Source: a virus. Taken from it: a stretch of DNA of 64,000 nt. The position numbers and the translations under genes are program-made. The stretch lies in the IMG/VR virus record IMGVR_UViG_3300009506_000008, positions 37,021 through 101,020 of that record; one strand, written 5' to 3'. Shown one piece after another: positions 42,401 to 52,029 of this stretch; the stretch's first letter is position 1; each line of letters begins with the position of its first letter. The notes under the pieces are model-generated. The model did no database searches. It saw only the letters and a list, made by a program, of their open reading frames with translations, and had not been told where the DNA came from.

Positions 42401-45193
42401 GTGACGTGTTCGCATGCCACCTTGTCCTTCGTTCCCGGCACTGAAACGATTGATCCGGTAACTGGAGATCCGGTAAAGACGAATGACCGTTGGGAAGGAA
42501 CCGTCAGTGTTTCGGGAGTAGAAAAGGTTATTGTCACTGCGGTTGACATATTCGGTAACTCGGGGTCCGATTGGGAGTGGTTCTGGAACTCTGACGATCC
42601 GATGGATCCGATTTGGGACAAGACCGCACCCGATATCCAAATGAGCTCCTCTCCATCTGCCGAGAAACCTTCGGTGATAGGAAGTCTGCTCAGGGTATTC
42701 GGAAAGGGAGTTGACAAAGAATCTGGTATGTCGGCTGGGATGACGTTGCAGCTCAGTCTCGATGGATTGGTATGGGGATTCAACGAGACGATGACGACTC
42801 CTGCGTATCATCCAGAAACGGGTGATCCTTACCCGGATTGGTACGAGGGCACGTTCGACATGACAGGCTGGCCTCGCGGGACTCGGATATACTATCGAGT
42901 CATGGCGCAGGACATAGCAGGAAATGTGGGATATTCCAGCGTAGGAGATGGTGTCCTAGACGACCAACAGCCAGAAGTTACTCTCAATGTGTCGGAGTAC
43001 GACTACGGTTCAGGAGGGGAACGGTCCAAGCAACCGACCGGGCTCAAACACGGGTTAGGTACGCTGGAAGTTACAATCAACGATGCCTCTACAATCGTTC
43101 ATGTATGGTGTGATTCTTTGGTAGGAGGTGCTGGTACACTGACCTTCGTTCCGGGCACTGAAATGATCGATCCTGTCACCGGCGATCCCGTGAAGAAGAG
43201 TGATAGATGGGTCGGTGTTATTCAGGTCTACAGTGTCCAGAAAGTAACGGTCAGGGCGACTGACGTCTTCGGAAACATCGGCGAGGATTGGGAATACTTT
43301 TGGAATACCGATGACCCGATGCCGCCGGAATGGGACAAGACCGGTCCCTCAGTGTCCGTAGCGAACAGCCCGTCCAATTCCAACAAGCCCGCTCCGGTAG
43401 GTAGTCCATTCGTGGTGTTTGCACTGCCGACTGATGCGGAGACTGGAGTGGACACCGGGGAACCGGTGGAGCTAGAAGTCAGTCTCAACGGGGGACTTGA
43501 CTTCGACCAGTCGTTTGAGATGTCCTCCCCTGCGTATGATCCTGAGACAGGCGATCCTTACCCGGATTGGTACCAAGTCTCGGTCGATCTCAAGGGTGCC
43601 CCGCTCAATCTGTCCCGAGGGGATTATTTCTGGTATAGAGTCAGAGCCACGGACCTAGCGGGGAACGATGGTTACTCGGGCGTGCAAGAAGCACGAGTTG
43701 ACGATGATCCGCCGATTGTCACTGTAACGATTGACAAAGATCCGGGGGAGGCTGACAGCGAAAAGCAACCGACAGGACTAGCGCACGGGTTCGGTTGGGT
43801 TACAGTCAAAGTCGATGACATCTCGGTTATCGACTCGGTTACGTGTGACCGAGCTAGTCTTTCATTCGTTCCAGGGGGGTTGGACAGCGAGGGGAAGCGG
43901 GAACCGGATACTTGGCAGGGCAAGATCGACCCGCCAATTAGCGGTGTCGAGCTTGTGACTGTGAGGGTCGTTGACACCTTTGGGAACAGCACGGAGGAGT
44001 CAGACTACTACTGGAACACGGATGACCCGATGCCGATTGAGTTCGACAAACGGGGTCCGATTGTTTCCCAAGCGATGAATCCTTCCGCAAGCCGGAAGGA
44101 CACCATGGGAATCGGTTCTCCCCTGATCGTGTACGCAAGAGCGGAGGATCGGGAGACTGACATTGATGAAGATACGTACGTATTGGAGATCGGGCTCGAC
44201 GGGATCGACTTTCCATACCAGCATTCGATGGCGCCGGTCGGTCCAGCCTACCCCGATTGGTACAAGGCTGAAGTCGATATCAAGGTAGAACACGGGTTCT
44301 CTAGCGGGGATCTTATCTTCTACCGCACCAAATGCGATGACATTGCTGGCAACACTGGGTACAGTACGGTGGTCGAGGGAAATGTAGACGGTATCCCTCC
44401 GACCGTTGCCGTACGAGCCCAGTCATATGATGCGGGGGCCACCGGGGACGAGGGGACGGAGTATGATGAGGTCAAGGGGGATCTCCGGTTCCGAATCACG
44501 GTTACAGATGCCAGTGCTGTCAAGCTCATCGAAGCAGATCCTGGAACAGGGTCCTACGGAATCATTTGGCAGCGAAGCGTAGGGGATACCCCTTCGTGCT
44601 ACAGGGATCCAGATGATGTAGATGGCAACGCTTGGTTGTACGATACGGGGCGTGATTACAAGGGCAAGAAGGATTGGAAGTTCCGTGTCACCGACTACTT
44701 TGACAAGACAGGTTCCGACGGTATCAAGGTAGACCACAGAGCGAAGGACGAAACCACTAGCGACAACACCACGCAAGAGATTGTTGAAGGACTAGGAGAG
44801 GAAACGGACGAGCCGGACATCGACGGCACGCACATCATGGTAGGTACGTTGCCGTTGGATCGGTTGGCGGAGGCGGTTGAGGGAGTCTTCACACGCGTCA
44901 TCGGAGCGGACACGTACAAGTTGGAGTTTGTACTGGACGATGAGGAGTCCCCAAACCATGCTAAGATGATCCTGACTCGGAACGGTGTTGAGCAAGTCGC
45001 TTTCCAGTTATGGAACGGGAATCCTCTGCATCGTCCTTTCCTGTTGATGGGAGCCGACACGGATGGAGGACGGGTCATCTTCAGTCCTAAAGTCAGTTCT
45101 GTCGGTGATATCATGATGACTGCGGAAAATTGGTATATTCGGCAGGACGGTCGTAGTACACTAGCTTCTCGGGCATACTTTACTGACGATTGA
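39440..45193 (+). CDS. Baseplate hub with five large tandem repeats (1917 aa)
   Basis: The first 350 residues have the pattern of tail hub proteins (IRFSYSMYGG, a beta-rich block, then SGPVRSVLDTLAYAAGKGWYI). Residues about 354-1655 hold five Ig-like tandem units of 231-239 residues, each marked by WEYFWNTDDPMPPEWDK or a variant and by a D-x-GNxGYS motif. A final domain (about 1655-1917) ends the protein. It would form the tail tip and extend outward as a stalk, perhaps contacting the host. Function of the repeats is inferred from fold-like pattern. Confidence 0.82.
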   Translation: MASYQPHAEASDIRFSYSMYGGPTTASFLVPNARVSLFALGSLISIGEHWRGEVVSHEQSGEYLTRIVCSGLARRLDSIEFRQWYNFLLDDGVTEHPFNNETTDAGEILDEVAPLLTLVGLSAASLTVGFNPVQVEVSGPVRSVLDTLAYAAGKGWYIDQSNTIQWGSWALSPASPTLTTIENVRNVLIIEAGRKKDPFDKSSVPEEDVPLEEFLYLMQIVDVNSSGYTGETRFHSDQIIFIAHDSASRSSYGTREERLSVPYIGDSTAALAFATQWFSIFANPIESEAEIEYIESPGPGAHESLPHEKAAMSVDVAVLETGALEVTYNVSMGELMASPLMRGNLQRPFEVPRADIDVTPPRVEMTSELVAPRTNPIPSDIKVYVRAEDEKLDGTKTIETPVIQITTDPADFSIATELNGTPVAVPPAAEEGWYEFTFDLRNSPFNLNRGDPIAYRAKAVDASGNVGYSSVVEGNADSEQPEVSFSVSEYDYGEGAERAEQPTGLKAGLGTIVVTVSDISKISRVHCTHGTLSFVPGEKIESPIDGSEVETQDRWEGTISVSGVEKVSVYAEDVYGNIGEKWEYFWNMDDPMPPEWDKTPPTINVSTSPDTNDSRTVVGHPLKVYARVIDNESGPSPEQPTFQFSINGVDFTNYSMTNATHPDTGDPLPGWHMINFNLTPYSRGQKVWYRVRGRDLGGNYGYSEIIEGVVDDKQPEPSMSVASWDGAAASPSQPKGLKNGRGLLTVTVQDASSISRVDCTHGTLTFIPGTEVIDPVSGDEVTTSDRWEGEINVSGVEKVIVTAYDVFGNVGEDWEYYWNTDDVMPPEWDKTPPEITMAAAPSSMKPTVLGHPLLIFAQIVDKESGPSGLPWLEVSTDGLVFSNVGTFVSPAIHPETGDPYPDWAMISYDLTGYSRGEKIWYRVGGQDVAENTGYSAINEGVVDDQQPQVTFSIEELGSGTKDRQPTGLKHGQGKISVMVTDASTIDHVTCSHATLSFVPGTETIDPVTGDPVKTNDRWEGTVSVSGVEKVIVTAVDIFGNSGSDWEWFWNSDDPMDPIWDKTAPDIQMSSSPSAEKPSVIGSLLRVFGKGVDKESGMSAGMTLQLSLDGLVWGFNETMTTPAYHPETGDPYPDWYEGTFDMTGWPRGTRIYYRVMAQDIAGNVGYSSVGDGVLDDQQPEVTLNVSEYDYGSGGERSKQPTGLKHGLGTLEVTINDASTIVHVWCDSLVGGAGTLTFVPGTEMIDPVTGDPVKKSDRWVGVIQVYSVQKVTVRATDVFGNIGEDWEYFWNTDDPMPPEWDKTGPSVSVANSPSNSNKPAPVGSPFVVFALPTDAETGVDTGEPVELEVSLNGGLDFDQSFEMSSPAYDPETGDPYPDWYQVSVDLKGAPLNLSRGDYFWYRVRATDLAGNDGYSGVQEARVDDDPPIVTVTIDKDPGEADSEKQPTGLAHGFGWVTVKVDDISVIDSVTCDRASLSFVPGGLDSEGKREPDTWQGKIDPPISGVELVTVRVVDTFGNSTEESDYYWNTDDPMPIEFDKRGPIVSQAMNPSASRKDTMGIGSPLIVYARAEDRETDIDEDTYVLEIGLDGIDFPYQHSMAPVGPAYPDWYKAEVDIKVEHGFSSGDLIFYRTKCDDIAGNTGYSTVVEGNVDGIPPTVAVRAQSYDAGATGDEGTEYDEVKGDLRFRITVTDASAVKLIEADPGTGSYGIIWQRSVGDTPSCYRDPDDVDGNAWLYDTGRDYKGKKDWKFRVTDYFDKTGSDGIKVDHRAKDETTSDNTTQEIVEGLGEETDEPDIDGTHIMVGTLPLDRLAEAVEGVFTRVIGADTYKLEFVLDDEESPNHAKMILTRNGVEQVAFQLWNGNPLHRPFLLMGADTDGGRVIFSPKVSSVGDIMMTAENWYIRQDGRSTLASRAYFTDD

Positions 45194-45203
45194 GGAGGTT
45201 GAC

Positions 45204-46244
45204 ATGGCTAAGTGGTGGAGTCCGGTTATTGTTCTGAACGCTTTGGATGCCGTCCTAGTGACGGACGTATTCACGTACTTCAAGACACCACCTGATACCG
45301 GGACGCCTAATCCGCGTCCCAACGTGGACTGCAAGCTGACCAACTACGATACGTACCGAGGGGAGACTGACAGACTCCTCCTGGTCATTCAAGGGTACTA
45401 CGACGACGGGTGGAACACGGCTCGGGATACCCAAGATCCTAGCCGAGTGGGGATGTACAGAAAGTTGACGTACACATCCATTGCCGGTGACCCCGGCAAC
45501 GAATCGACAGGGGCCATTGAACACACCGCAGCTGGTGCGATCTTCCAAAATGACATCTATGTGGTGCGTCCGAATGCGCCGGAGATTCATGAAACATCCG
45601 TCTACTTCCCGTTCTTGATCTACTCCGTGGAGTTCTTCGACACCATCTCGGCTACCTACGGCAGCAACGGAATGGCTTCTGGTGCTGCGGAGTACACGTC
45701 TCAGAGCGAGGCTCACGGTGCTCCGGGGGACAGTGGTCCGCAGCCAGCCTCCCAAAACACCATTCGAGACTATGCCATCTGGTGGGATGAGGAAGTGTTG
45801 GATCCGGGTGGGGACGATTACATCGACGCGAACCAATACTTCCATGGTCCGTCCGATAGTCCGGTAAGTTCTTTGACCGGGGGGAGAGATTCGGAACTGA
45901 ACGGCGGTCCTCCGGGTTGGACAATTTCCGGGGATGCTCGATTTCACAACACTGATTACTTCGCTGACGAAGCCGGGCACTCTTCCACATTCGCAATGGA
46001 CTCCTCATACATCCCAATCTTCGCTCGTATGAAACCAGGTGATGGGGTTCCGGTTGCCGGTTTGCTTCTCGGTTGGAACTACGACGGTCACGAAGACTAC
46101 AGTGGAGATCCTATCGGGACGAGTGTTCTGACCCGTCTTCAGATGTCGTGGAAGTTCGGAAAGGTTGATAGAGTGTGGACCACCGTTCCCGGTAACAATG
46201 CGGAAGACACTGCCGTACTCCCAGGATTCAACAAGGTCACGTAG
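45204..46244 (+). CDS. Tail-tip protein, unrecognised (346 aa)
   Basis: A soluble beta-rich protein behind GAGGAGG, directly after the hub gene. Aromatic and Gly-rich, with no coiled coil. Lies at the head of a run of large unrecognised genes likely to form the tail tip. No family is recognised. Confidence 0.75.
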   Translation: MAKWWSPVIVLNALDAVLVTDVFTYFKTPPDTGTPNPRPNVDCKLTNYDTYRGETDRLLLVIQGYYDDGWNTARDTQDPSRVGMYRKLTYTSIAGDPGNESTGAIEHTAAGAIFQNDIYVVRPNAPEIHETSVYFPFLIYSVEFFDTISATYGSNGMASGAAEYTSQSEAHGAPGDSGPQPASQNTIRDYAIWWDEEVLDPGGDDYIDANQYFHGPSDSPVSSLTGGRDSELNGGPPGWTISGDARFHNTDYFADEAGHSSTFAMDSSYIPIFARMKPGDGVPVAGLLLGWNYDGHEDYSGDPIGTSVLTRLQMSWKFGKVDRVWTTVPGNNAEDTAVLPGFNKVT

Positions 46245-48122
46245 ATGTTGGAACCTTGGGTTCCCGTACACTTGATTCCAGGTTACGACTCGTCTGGAGA
46301 ACCGATTACTGACGAGACGGCAACCTGGATGTCAAAAGCGACCATTAGGACGGTTCGCCGGAACCTTGAGATCGTTATGGGGTTGGCTCGGGTGCTATTC
46401 ACCGATGTCACCGATTCGTTCAAAGGCAGCCCCCTTCATCCTACCATTAACAACGGAATAGAAGGAGGATATGACGATTGTTGGTGGGATGCGCAGCCAA
46501 TGCGGATAACTAACCGGACGGGAGAGGATGTCCCGGGCCAACCCTGTTTGAATCCTAACTTGACGACGTGTTCGGGTCTTGATTACGACGATAACCCGCA
46601 GGGATTGACCTACTTCGACAATGGATCTGGGACGTGCGGGTTCTATGATTCTCTGTCAGGAAACTGCTTCAACTGCTATACCTGCGAAGGAGATGTAGAC
46701 GGAACCTACATCCCAAGTCCATTTCTGTTGAAGAAGAGTTATTTCACGCAACCTCGGGACGTCATCGAGCTTTTGTGTACCATCTATACAGAGGTTGGGG
46801 TCCCCGGATGGACTCCTATCGTTCCTAAGTGGAACATGGCAGGGGGTGTCATAGATCCGGGTGCTCCTCCGTTAACCATAAATCCGGTGTACGCATTACG
46901 AGTCAGTCATGTAGAGCAACTGCGAATAGTCATTGAGGCATTGGGAGACTTCGCGGAGGATCTATTTGACGGACTGGGTATGTGTACGCTAGTCCAATCT
47001 TTGGAAAGTGAAACTCTTCACGAAAGTGGAGCGCCTGTATGGACGAGGCAGGCATTGGCTTCCGAGGACTCGTTTGATGCGGAGGGATTGGCACATCTAC
47101 GTCAAGCGTTGCAATCGGAGTTTCTAGCGGACGGGGCATCCATCGTCTCTGTGCGAACAGGATTGGACAACTGGTTGGTTTCGGACACCGGGACGATGGT
47201 TCCGGTGGATCTGCGTCAGGCATTGGACGATGCTGTTGAAATGGAAGCGGAGAATCCGGTTTCGTTGCGCCAGAAAACGGAAGACTTCGCAGTATCGTTA
47301 ATGGACGGATCGAGTCTCGTCCACTTGAGGAACAAGACGTTAAACCAAGTGCTTCGCACGGGCCGGTCCTACGTTAATCTGGTGCAGGAACTGGGCTCGA
47401 AGGAAGTCTACAACGGGTCCAGTCCTGTCAGGTTGCTGGATATACTGGACGACGGCTTCATCGACTTTGACGGATACGGAGCGGCCACCATCGTGCAAGC
47501 GTTGGGTAGCGAGCAAGTCTTCGACGGGATAGCCCCGGCGACCCTCCGAAACAAGTTGGAGACGCAGTTTGAAGCCTTTGGTTCGGCTCTCACGGACCTT
47601 CGACAGCAACTACTCCCCCCGATAGACCTAGACGGGTTGGCGCCGGTGACTGTGCGTACAGGATTGGGTAGTGAACAGACGTTCAATGGGGCAGGACGTG
47701 TCGATTTGGTGCAGAAGTTGTTGGGGCAGGTAGAGATGGTCGCCCTCGCGGCAGCGAACTTAGTTCAGTCGCTAGACGAGGAGCAACTATGGGACGGGGA
47801 GGGAGCCACTAACCTACGCCAACAGGTAGCTGAAGCCGTTGTAATGTCAGCAGAGAGCTTTCTGAACCTGAGAGATCGGTGCGCCGGGCAGCAAACTTGG
47901 AATGCAAGGGCTGAGGCTCGTCTACGGGACGAATTGAAGGGAGTGGAGGATATTGACGGGTTAGGGATAGCGGACCTTCGGCAGAGTCTCCAGAACGTCA
48001 TAGAGTACACCGGTTATGGTATAGGAAATTTGAGGCAGCGGCTAATGGTTCTCGGAACAACGGTCGAATTGCCTACCGATGCCGCCGTTTGGTTCAATGG
48101 CACCGATTTGATAGGTGATTGA
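46245..48122 (+). CDS. Tail protein with Cys-rich domain and nineteen 18-residue repeats (625 aa)
   Basis: Residues about 78-150 form a Cys-rich region with seven Cys (ending CFNCYTC). Residues 249-595 consist of nineteen units, sixteen of exactly 18 residues and three of 19-20, with consensus LRQxLxxxxxxDGxxxxx. The unit has hydrophobic first and fifth positions and a DG turn, suggesting a regular solenoid or stacked fibre. The start follows the previous stop directly. Likely a tail-tip fibre or spacer; the repeat family is not one I recognise. Confidence 0.8.
   Translation: MLEPWVPVHLIPGYDSSGEPITDETATWMSKATIRTVRRNLEIVMGLARVLFTDVTDSFKGSPLHPTINNGIEGGYDDCWWDAQPMRITNRTGEDVPGQPCLNPNLTTCSGLDYDDNPQGLTYFDNGSGTCGFYDSLSGNCFNCYTCEGDVDGTYIPSPFLLKKSYFTQPRDVIELLCTIYTEVGVPGWTPIVPKWNMAGGVIDPGAPPLTINPVYALRVSHVEQLRIVIEALGDFAEDLFDGLGMCTLVQSLESETLHESGAPVWTRQALASEDSFDAEGLAHLRQALQSEFLADGASIVSVRTGLDNWLVSDTGTMVPVDLRQALDDAVEMEAENPVSLRQKTEDFAVSLMDGSSLVHLRNKTLNQVLRTGRSYVNLVQELGSKEVYNGSSPVRLLDILDDGFIDFDGYGAATIVQALGSEQVFDGIAPATLRNKLETQFEAFGSALTDLRQQLLPPIDLDGLAPVTVRTGLGSEQTFNGAGRVDLVQKLLGQVEMVALAAANLVQSLDEEQLWDGEGATNLRQQVAEAVVMSAESFLNLRDRCAGQQTWNARAEARLRDELKGVEDIDGLGIADLRQSLQNVIEYTGYGIGNLRQRLMVLGTTVELPTDAAVWFNGTDLIGD
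46989..48029 (+). repeat. Nineteen-unit 54-bp protein-coding repeat
   Basis: The DNA encodes nineteen tandem units of 18 codons (three of 19 or 20). At the DNA level the units have diverged, so the periodicity is protein-driven. A twentieth partial unit (LRQRLMVLG) follows. Confidence 0.85.
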
Positions 48123-48760
48123 TGGCTGTCTTTTATGAACTTCGATGGGCTATGACGGGATTTCCCGATGCGTTCCTCGTATTCAGGTGGGAACAGTTGA
48201 ACAGCACCTGGTACGTGATCGACGCATGGGACGGGGAACCAATCGAGCCTTTGGCATCCTTCCGGGTTCGCAACCCGTTTACTCTCAACATGCCCAATGG
48301 ACATTGGTGGGAGTATCGAGGACTGGTGGATCCTAACGTAGCGGACCCCGAAGATCAAAGCATGGAGGATTACTACGCTTCCTTTCAATGGGGCTCGCAC
48401 TATCAGGTTGTCCAATACTATCAATCCGTGGGGCAGTTTTCGCACTACACCCAATTGAACCCTACCGTAGATCCGTTATGGGGGACTCAGACTCCCTCCG
48501 ATCATTTGATGAAGGTGCGCCGAAGGTACTACGACGGCATCCCTCAGGTTCGCACATTGACTTTGATGGATTCCGAGACCAATGCTATCGGCAAACTAGA
48601 AGTGACCAACAGTTTCTTCGGCAAGAGTTACCAGACAGCGATGGGTGACTGGCCCCTGTGTGAAAAGAGCGAAATGCTGGAAATTATAGGGGAGGACATT
48701 AAGCTCAACGCGGATGTTTGGATACGGGACATCTCCGGTAACATTCTGGTGTGGACATGA
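48122..48760 (+). CDS. Tail-tip protein, unrecognised (212 aa)
   Basis: Starts MAVFYELRWAMTG; ATG 48122 overlaps the upstream stop as TGATG. Very rich in Trp and Tyr (WYVIDAWDG, HWWEYRG, DYYASFQWG), typical of surface-exposed carbohydrate-binding or tail-tip beta proteins. No family is recognised. It overlaps the next gene by ATGA. Confidence 0.75.
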   Translation: MAVFYELRWAMTGFPDAFLVFRWEQLNSTWYVIDAWDGEPIEPLASFRVRNPFTLNMPNGHWWEYRGLVDPNVADPEDQSMEDYYASFQWGSHYQVVQYYQSVGQFSHYTQLNPTVDPLWGTQTPSDHLMKVRRRYYDGIPQVRTLTLMDSETNAIGKLEVTNSFFGKSYQTAMGDWPLCEKSEMLEIIGEDIKLNADVWIRDISGNILVWT

Positions 48761-49266
48761 TCTCGTTCAACTGTTACAAGTTCATTCTCATGTCTTCGGA
48801 TGACTTGGAGGAAAGAATGACCCTCCAAGCTAGCGGAATCTATGACCGGTTTCTGTTGTCAACGTGTTCTGGTGCCGCTTTCGGGTTCCATCCGTACAAT
48901 GTAGGGTTGAAATGGAACGGAACGAATTGGGTAACGGATGTCGAAACAATTTTTGCAGGCCCGATAAATGACTCGGTTGGTGTTGACACTCCCTCTGCCA
49001 CGCTCGAAGAAGAGATAGTGGTTGTACTTGACGAGTTCTACATGGTTAACTCATCGGGCCAGAACAGAATACGCATCAGGTGGTTTCCTGTAGACCAACA
49101 AGTGCTTGAGGGATACTATTATGGGCTTGCAAGCAGTCCTATTGATGTAGTAGAATTCAAGTCAGTAAGTAGTTCTGTTGGCATGGTTTTCTCAGAAGGG
49201 GTAGTGACGACACATAACTCAATCGTAATAGGCGGTGACTATCATATCTACCCATTCCCGTCTTAG
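48757..49266 (+). CDS. Tail-tip protein, unrecognised (169 aa)
   Basis: Starts MISFNCYKFILMSSDD in an ATGA overlap; no good SD, so coupling is likely. Beta-rich with several aromatic residues. Its DNA looks slightly more AT-rich than its neighbours. No family is recognised. Confidence 0.72.
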   Translation: MISFNCYKFILMSSDDLEERMTLQASGIYDRFLLSTCSGAAFGFHPYNVGLKWNGTNWVTDVETIFAGPINDSVGVDTPSATLEEEIVVVLDEFYMVNSSGQNRIRIRWFPVDQQVLEGYYYGLASSPIDVVEFKSVSSSVGMVFSEGVVTTHNSIVIGGDYHIYPFPS

Positions 49267-49275
49267 GAGGTGGAA

Positions 49276-52017
49276 ATGGCCTGGCAACCGATTCCTACCA
49301 CGCTCGAACTAGAGTCCCTTGAAAAAGCACTCACCATCGAACAGTTTCAGTCTTTACCAGATGCCAACGACAGAATCGGTTTCCGGGTTTACAACGAAGG
49401 TCAACTTGTAAGCAACATGACCTTCAAGGTCAAAGCCTCGGACGGACAGTGGCACGAGATGACCGGAGGGGAGTTCTGGACGACAAGGCCCGGAGAGTAT
49501 CTTGTTCAGATGATCTCCGTGGACGATGCGAACAACACCCTCCAGGTCGTGAACAAGCAGATCAGAATCTGCAACTCCTTCCGGCGTTACATCATTCCTG
49601 ACACGTACGTTTGCATCGACGTCAACAAGCCCTGGGGATACATCGGCAACGATCCGGTGATTCATGTTCTCAATGGGTACTATGATGAGGATTTGGACAA
49701 GGACGTTTTCGAGGATGTGATCCTGACGATGCTGCATCCCGAGGATCCAGGTGGGCGATCTGACGTAGGGATCTTCGTACACATTGACGGAAGCAATGGA
49801 GAGCTTCTGGACATCGACGGGAACACGGCAGGCAATTTGACGACCAACCGATACCAAGCCCTTCGGTTGCGTTTTGACATTTCTGACAGCGATCCGGGTT
49901 GGGATTATGATCCCGTGTCCGGCGACGAGTTCATGGACGTTGACGTTCATGCCGGAGTTGTGTTCGGTGACGAGGTTGACAAGTTCTTGATGATGAACGT
50001 CCCCCGAGACTTCAGGATTCGGGTATGGAAGAGTTTCGCAGCCAACCGAACCAGTTCCGACATGGCAATCATGCCGGATACGGACGTCAGGGCGTTGTTG
50101 GAAAGCATCCCGACCATCGAGCAATACCGTTTCCGTGGTCGTGTGCGCACGGTCGGTGCGGTCGGTACAGTTCAAGCGAGCAACCCGAGCCATGCGGATG
50201 GGCAGTGGGTGGACGTCACTTCCGTCACCGATTACTTGCTTTTCGCTCTCACGACGTATGACAACTACGCCATATCATACTCCAGCGGAACGTCGGTAGA
50301 CATCAACGCCCACTCGAATGTCAATGCGTTCCTGGCTGCCGACATTCCGATGACGCAGCCTGTGGAAGCTATCGTCAATCAGGTTCATGCGTACCCTCCT
50401 TCGTTCGGTCCGGCTGAGTACCATTGGATGAGCATTCGGTTGGACAAGGATGCTCGTTACCTGCTTCATATCCTGCCGTTGGCAATCTCTCCGACCAACA
50501 TTCCTGTAGTGAACGGGTTCCAGTCTTTGATTCCTCTCGACATCATGATCGAGGACACCGACGATCACGGTCACACCGACGATTACGACTTGGGTCCGAT
50601 TTATTTGGGGTTCAAGGAAGAGTTTACCCAATGGAGTGTGTTCGATCCCGATACGTTTACATTCATTCCCAAGCGTCTGTTCGGTTCCAGGATGGGGAAC
50701 CCGCTGAAGATGAACATTCCGTACCGTATGTGGTTGAGATGTCCGGGGAGTTCGAGCGCAGCCAACTCCACTCTTCAATTCAACGGAGTTGACTTTGTGA
50801 CATTCAGTGTTACATCCTGCAACCTGAACGATACTTCTCAGACCAACTTCCTCCGAAACATTTCCAAGTGGGTCGCCCTCGGGAACTTCACTTACCTCAT
50901 CAACGACTCCGATCCTACTGACACGTCAATGCACCGGGCGGCTTACATCACCGAAAACTTTCGTCAGTATGAACTCGATGTAGGAATGGCCGAATACGTT
51001 GATTCGTATGCCTTCACCGGGATCGAGAACCTCACCAATTCCAGTCTGTGTTGCGGATACCACCTTGCGGCGGGCAACTGGCAGGGAGCGGTAGACGACT
51101 GGATGGCGAAGATGAAGACGTTCATCATCGACGAGAGTAACTGGTGCAGTTGGTTGGAGGACGATGGAAGTCAGCGTCCCTCGCAGAACATCGAATCCCT
51201 TACCAACTACGGATTGGACTTGGGGCTCCCGTTCGGACTCCATACTGCGTACTACACGGGCTCCGCCCAGTTCGACGTGAACCGCAACGTCATCAGCTTC
51301 GTGTCCGTGTACTATTGGCTGAACTTGATGATGCGGCAGGACGGGTCCAGCCTCTCGCTTAATTACCCCGACGTGGGGGACGGCGTCACGAATGCGGAGA
51401 AGCTAGGCGGGACAATCTGCGTAGCGAAGAGTTGGGAGACTGAAGACGGGACGCCAGACGGCAATCCATACTATCGTTGCGTGTGGGTCGCGGTCGGAGA
51501 TCCGAACATCCTCATCGAGGACGAGGGCCAGACCGACCTCGGTGCTGGAGTCTTGACAAACACAACTCCGTTGGAACTGAGCGACGCACAACTGAACATC
51601 AACTATGGAGATCCGGGGTACATTGACCTGTTGTATCTCCATGCGGGTCCGCTGTGGGTCGTGGAAACTTTTGTTGAGTTGGACACCACGTTCGGAGATA
51701 TTGTCTGGTTCGATTTTGCGATCAACACGTACGCCGACTTTGGATATGGTGCGGACAAGACGGGCGACCGTCCTTACCTCATCACTCCTGACAAGCTGGT
51801 ATCGTACGACCCGTTGGCTACGGATGAGAGAGTCATTTCCAATGCGGATTTCACATCGTCCGAGTCCTACGACAACAACCAAGTAATCCAGGGTCAGTTC
51901 TCTCAAACGGAGATCGGGTTCCTAGCGATGAAAGGGGCCGCACTGATCCATCGAGGGCACGCGATCCTAGCCAGAGACTCCAACGGGAACTTGGTACACG
52001 GTTTTGGCGCAAACTGA
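49276..52017 (+). CDS. Large tail-tip or adhesin protein (913 aa)
   Basis: ATG 49276 follows AGGAGG at the right distance; GTG 49270 is too close. A long beta-rich protein with an N-terminal Ig-like pattern (IGFRVYNEGQLVSNMTFKVK), many Asp/Tyr/Trp and a few Cys (CCGY). It may be an adhesin or depolymerase, but no catalytic motif is recognised. Confidence 0.78.
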   Translation: MAWQPIPTTLELESLEKALTIEQFQSLPDANDRIGFRVYNEGQLVSNMTFKVKASDGQWHEMTGGEFWTTRPGEYLVQMISVDDANNTLQVVNKQIRICNSFRRYIIPDTYVCIDVNKPWGYIGNDPVIHVLNGYYDEDLDKDVFEDVILTMLHPEDPGGRSDVGIFVHIDGSNGELLDIDGNTAGNLTTNRYQALRLRFDISDSDPGWDYDPVSGDEFMDVDVHAGVVFGDEVDKFLMMNVPRDFRIRVWKSFAANRTSSDMAIMPDTDVRALLESIPTIEQYRFRGRVRTVGAVGTVQASNPSHADGQWVDVTSVTDYLLFALTTYDNYAISYSSGTSVDINAHSNVNAFLAADIPMTQPVEAIVNQVHAYPPSFGPAEYHWMSIRLDKDARYLLHILPLAISPTNIPVVNGFQSLIPLDIMIEDTDDHGHTDDYDLGPIYLGFKEEFTQWSVFDPDTFTFIPKRLFGSRMGNPLKMNIPYRMWLRCPGSSSAANSTLQFNGVDFVTFSVTSCNLNDTSQTNFLRNISKWVALGNFTYLINDSDPTDTSMHRAAYITENFRQYELDVGMAEYVDSYAFTGIENLTNSSLCCGYHLAAGNWQGAVDDWMAKMKTFIIDESNWCSWLEDDGSQRPSQNIESLTNYGLDLGLPFGLHTAYYTGSAQFDVNRNVISFVSVYYWLNLMMRQDGSSLSLNYPDVGDGVTNAEKLGGTICVAKSWETEDGTPDGNPYYRCVWVAVGDPNILIEDEGQTDLGAGVLTNTTPLELSDAQLNINYGDPGYIDLLYLHAGPLWVVETFVELDTTFGDIVWFDFAINTYADFGYGADKTGDRPYLITPDKLVSYDPLATDERVISNADFTSSESYDNNQVIQGQFSQTEIGFLAMKGAALIHRGHAILARDSNGNLVHGFGAN

Positions 52018-52029
52018 GGAGGAACGTCT

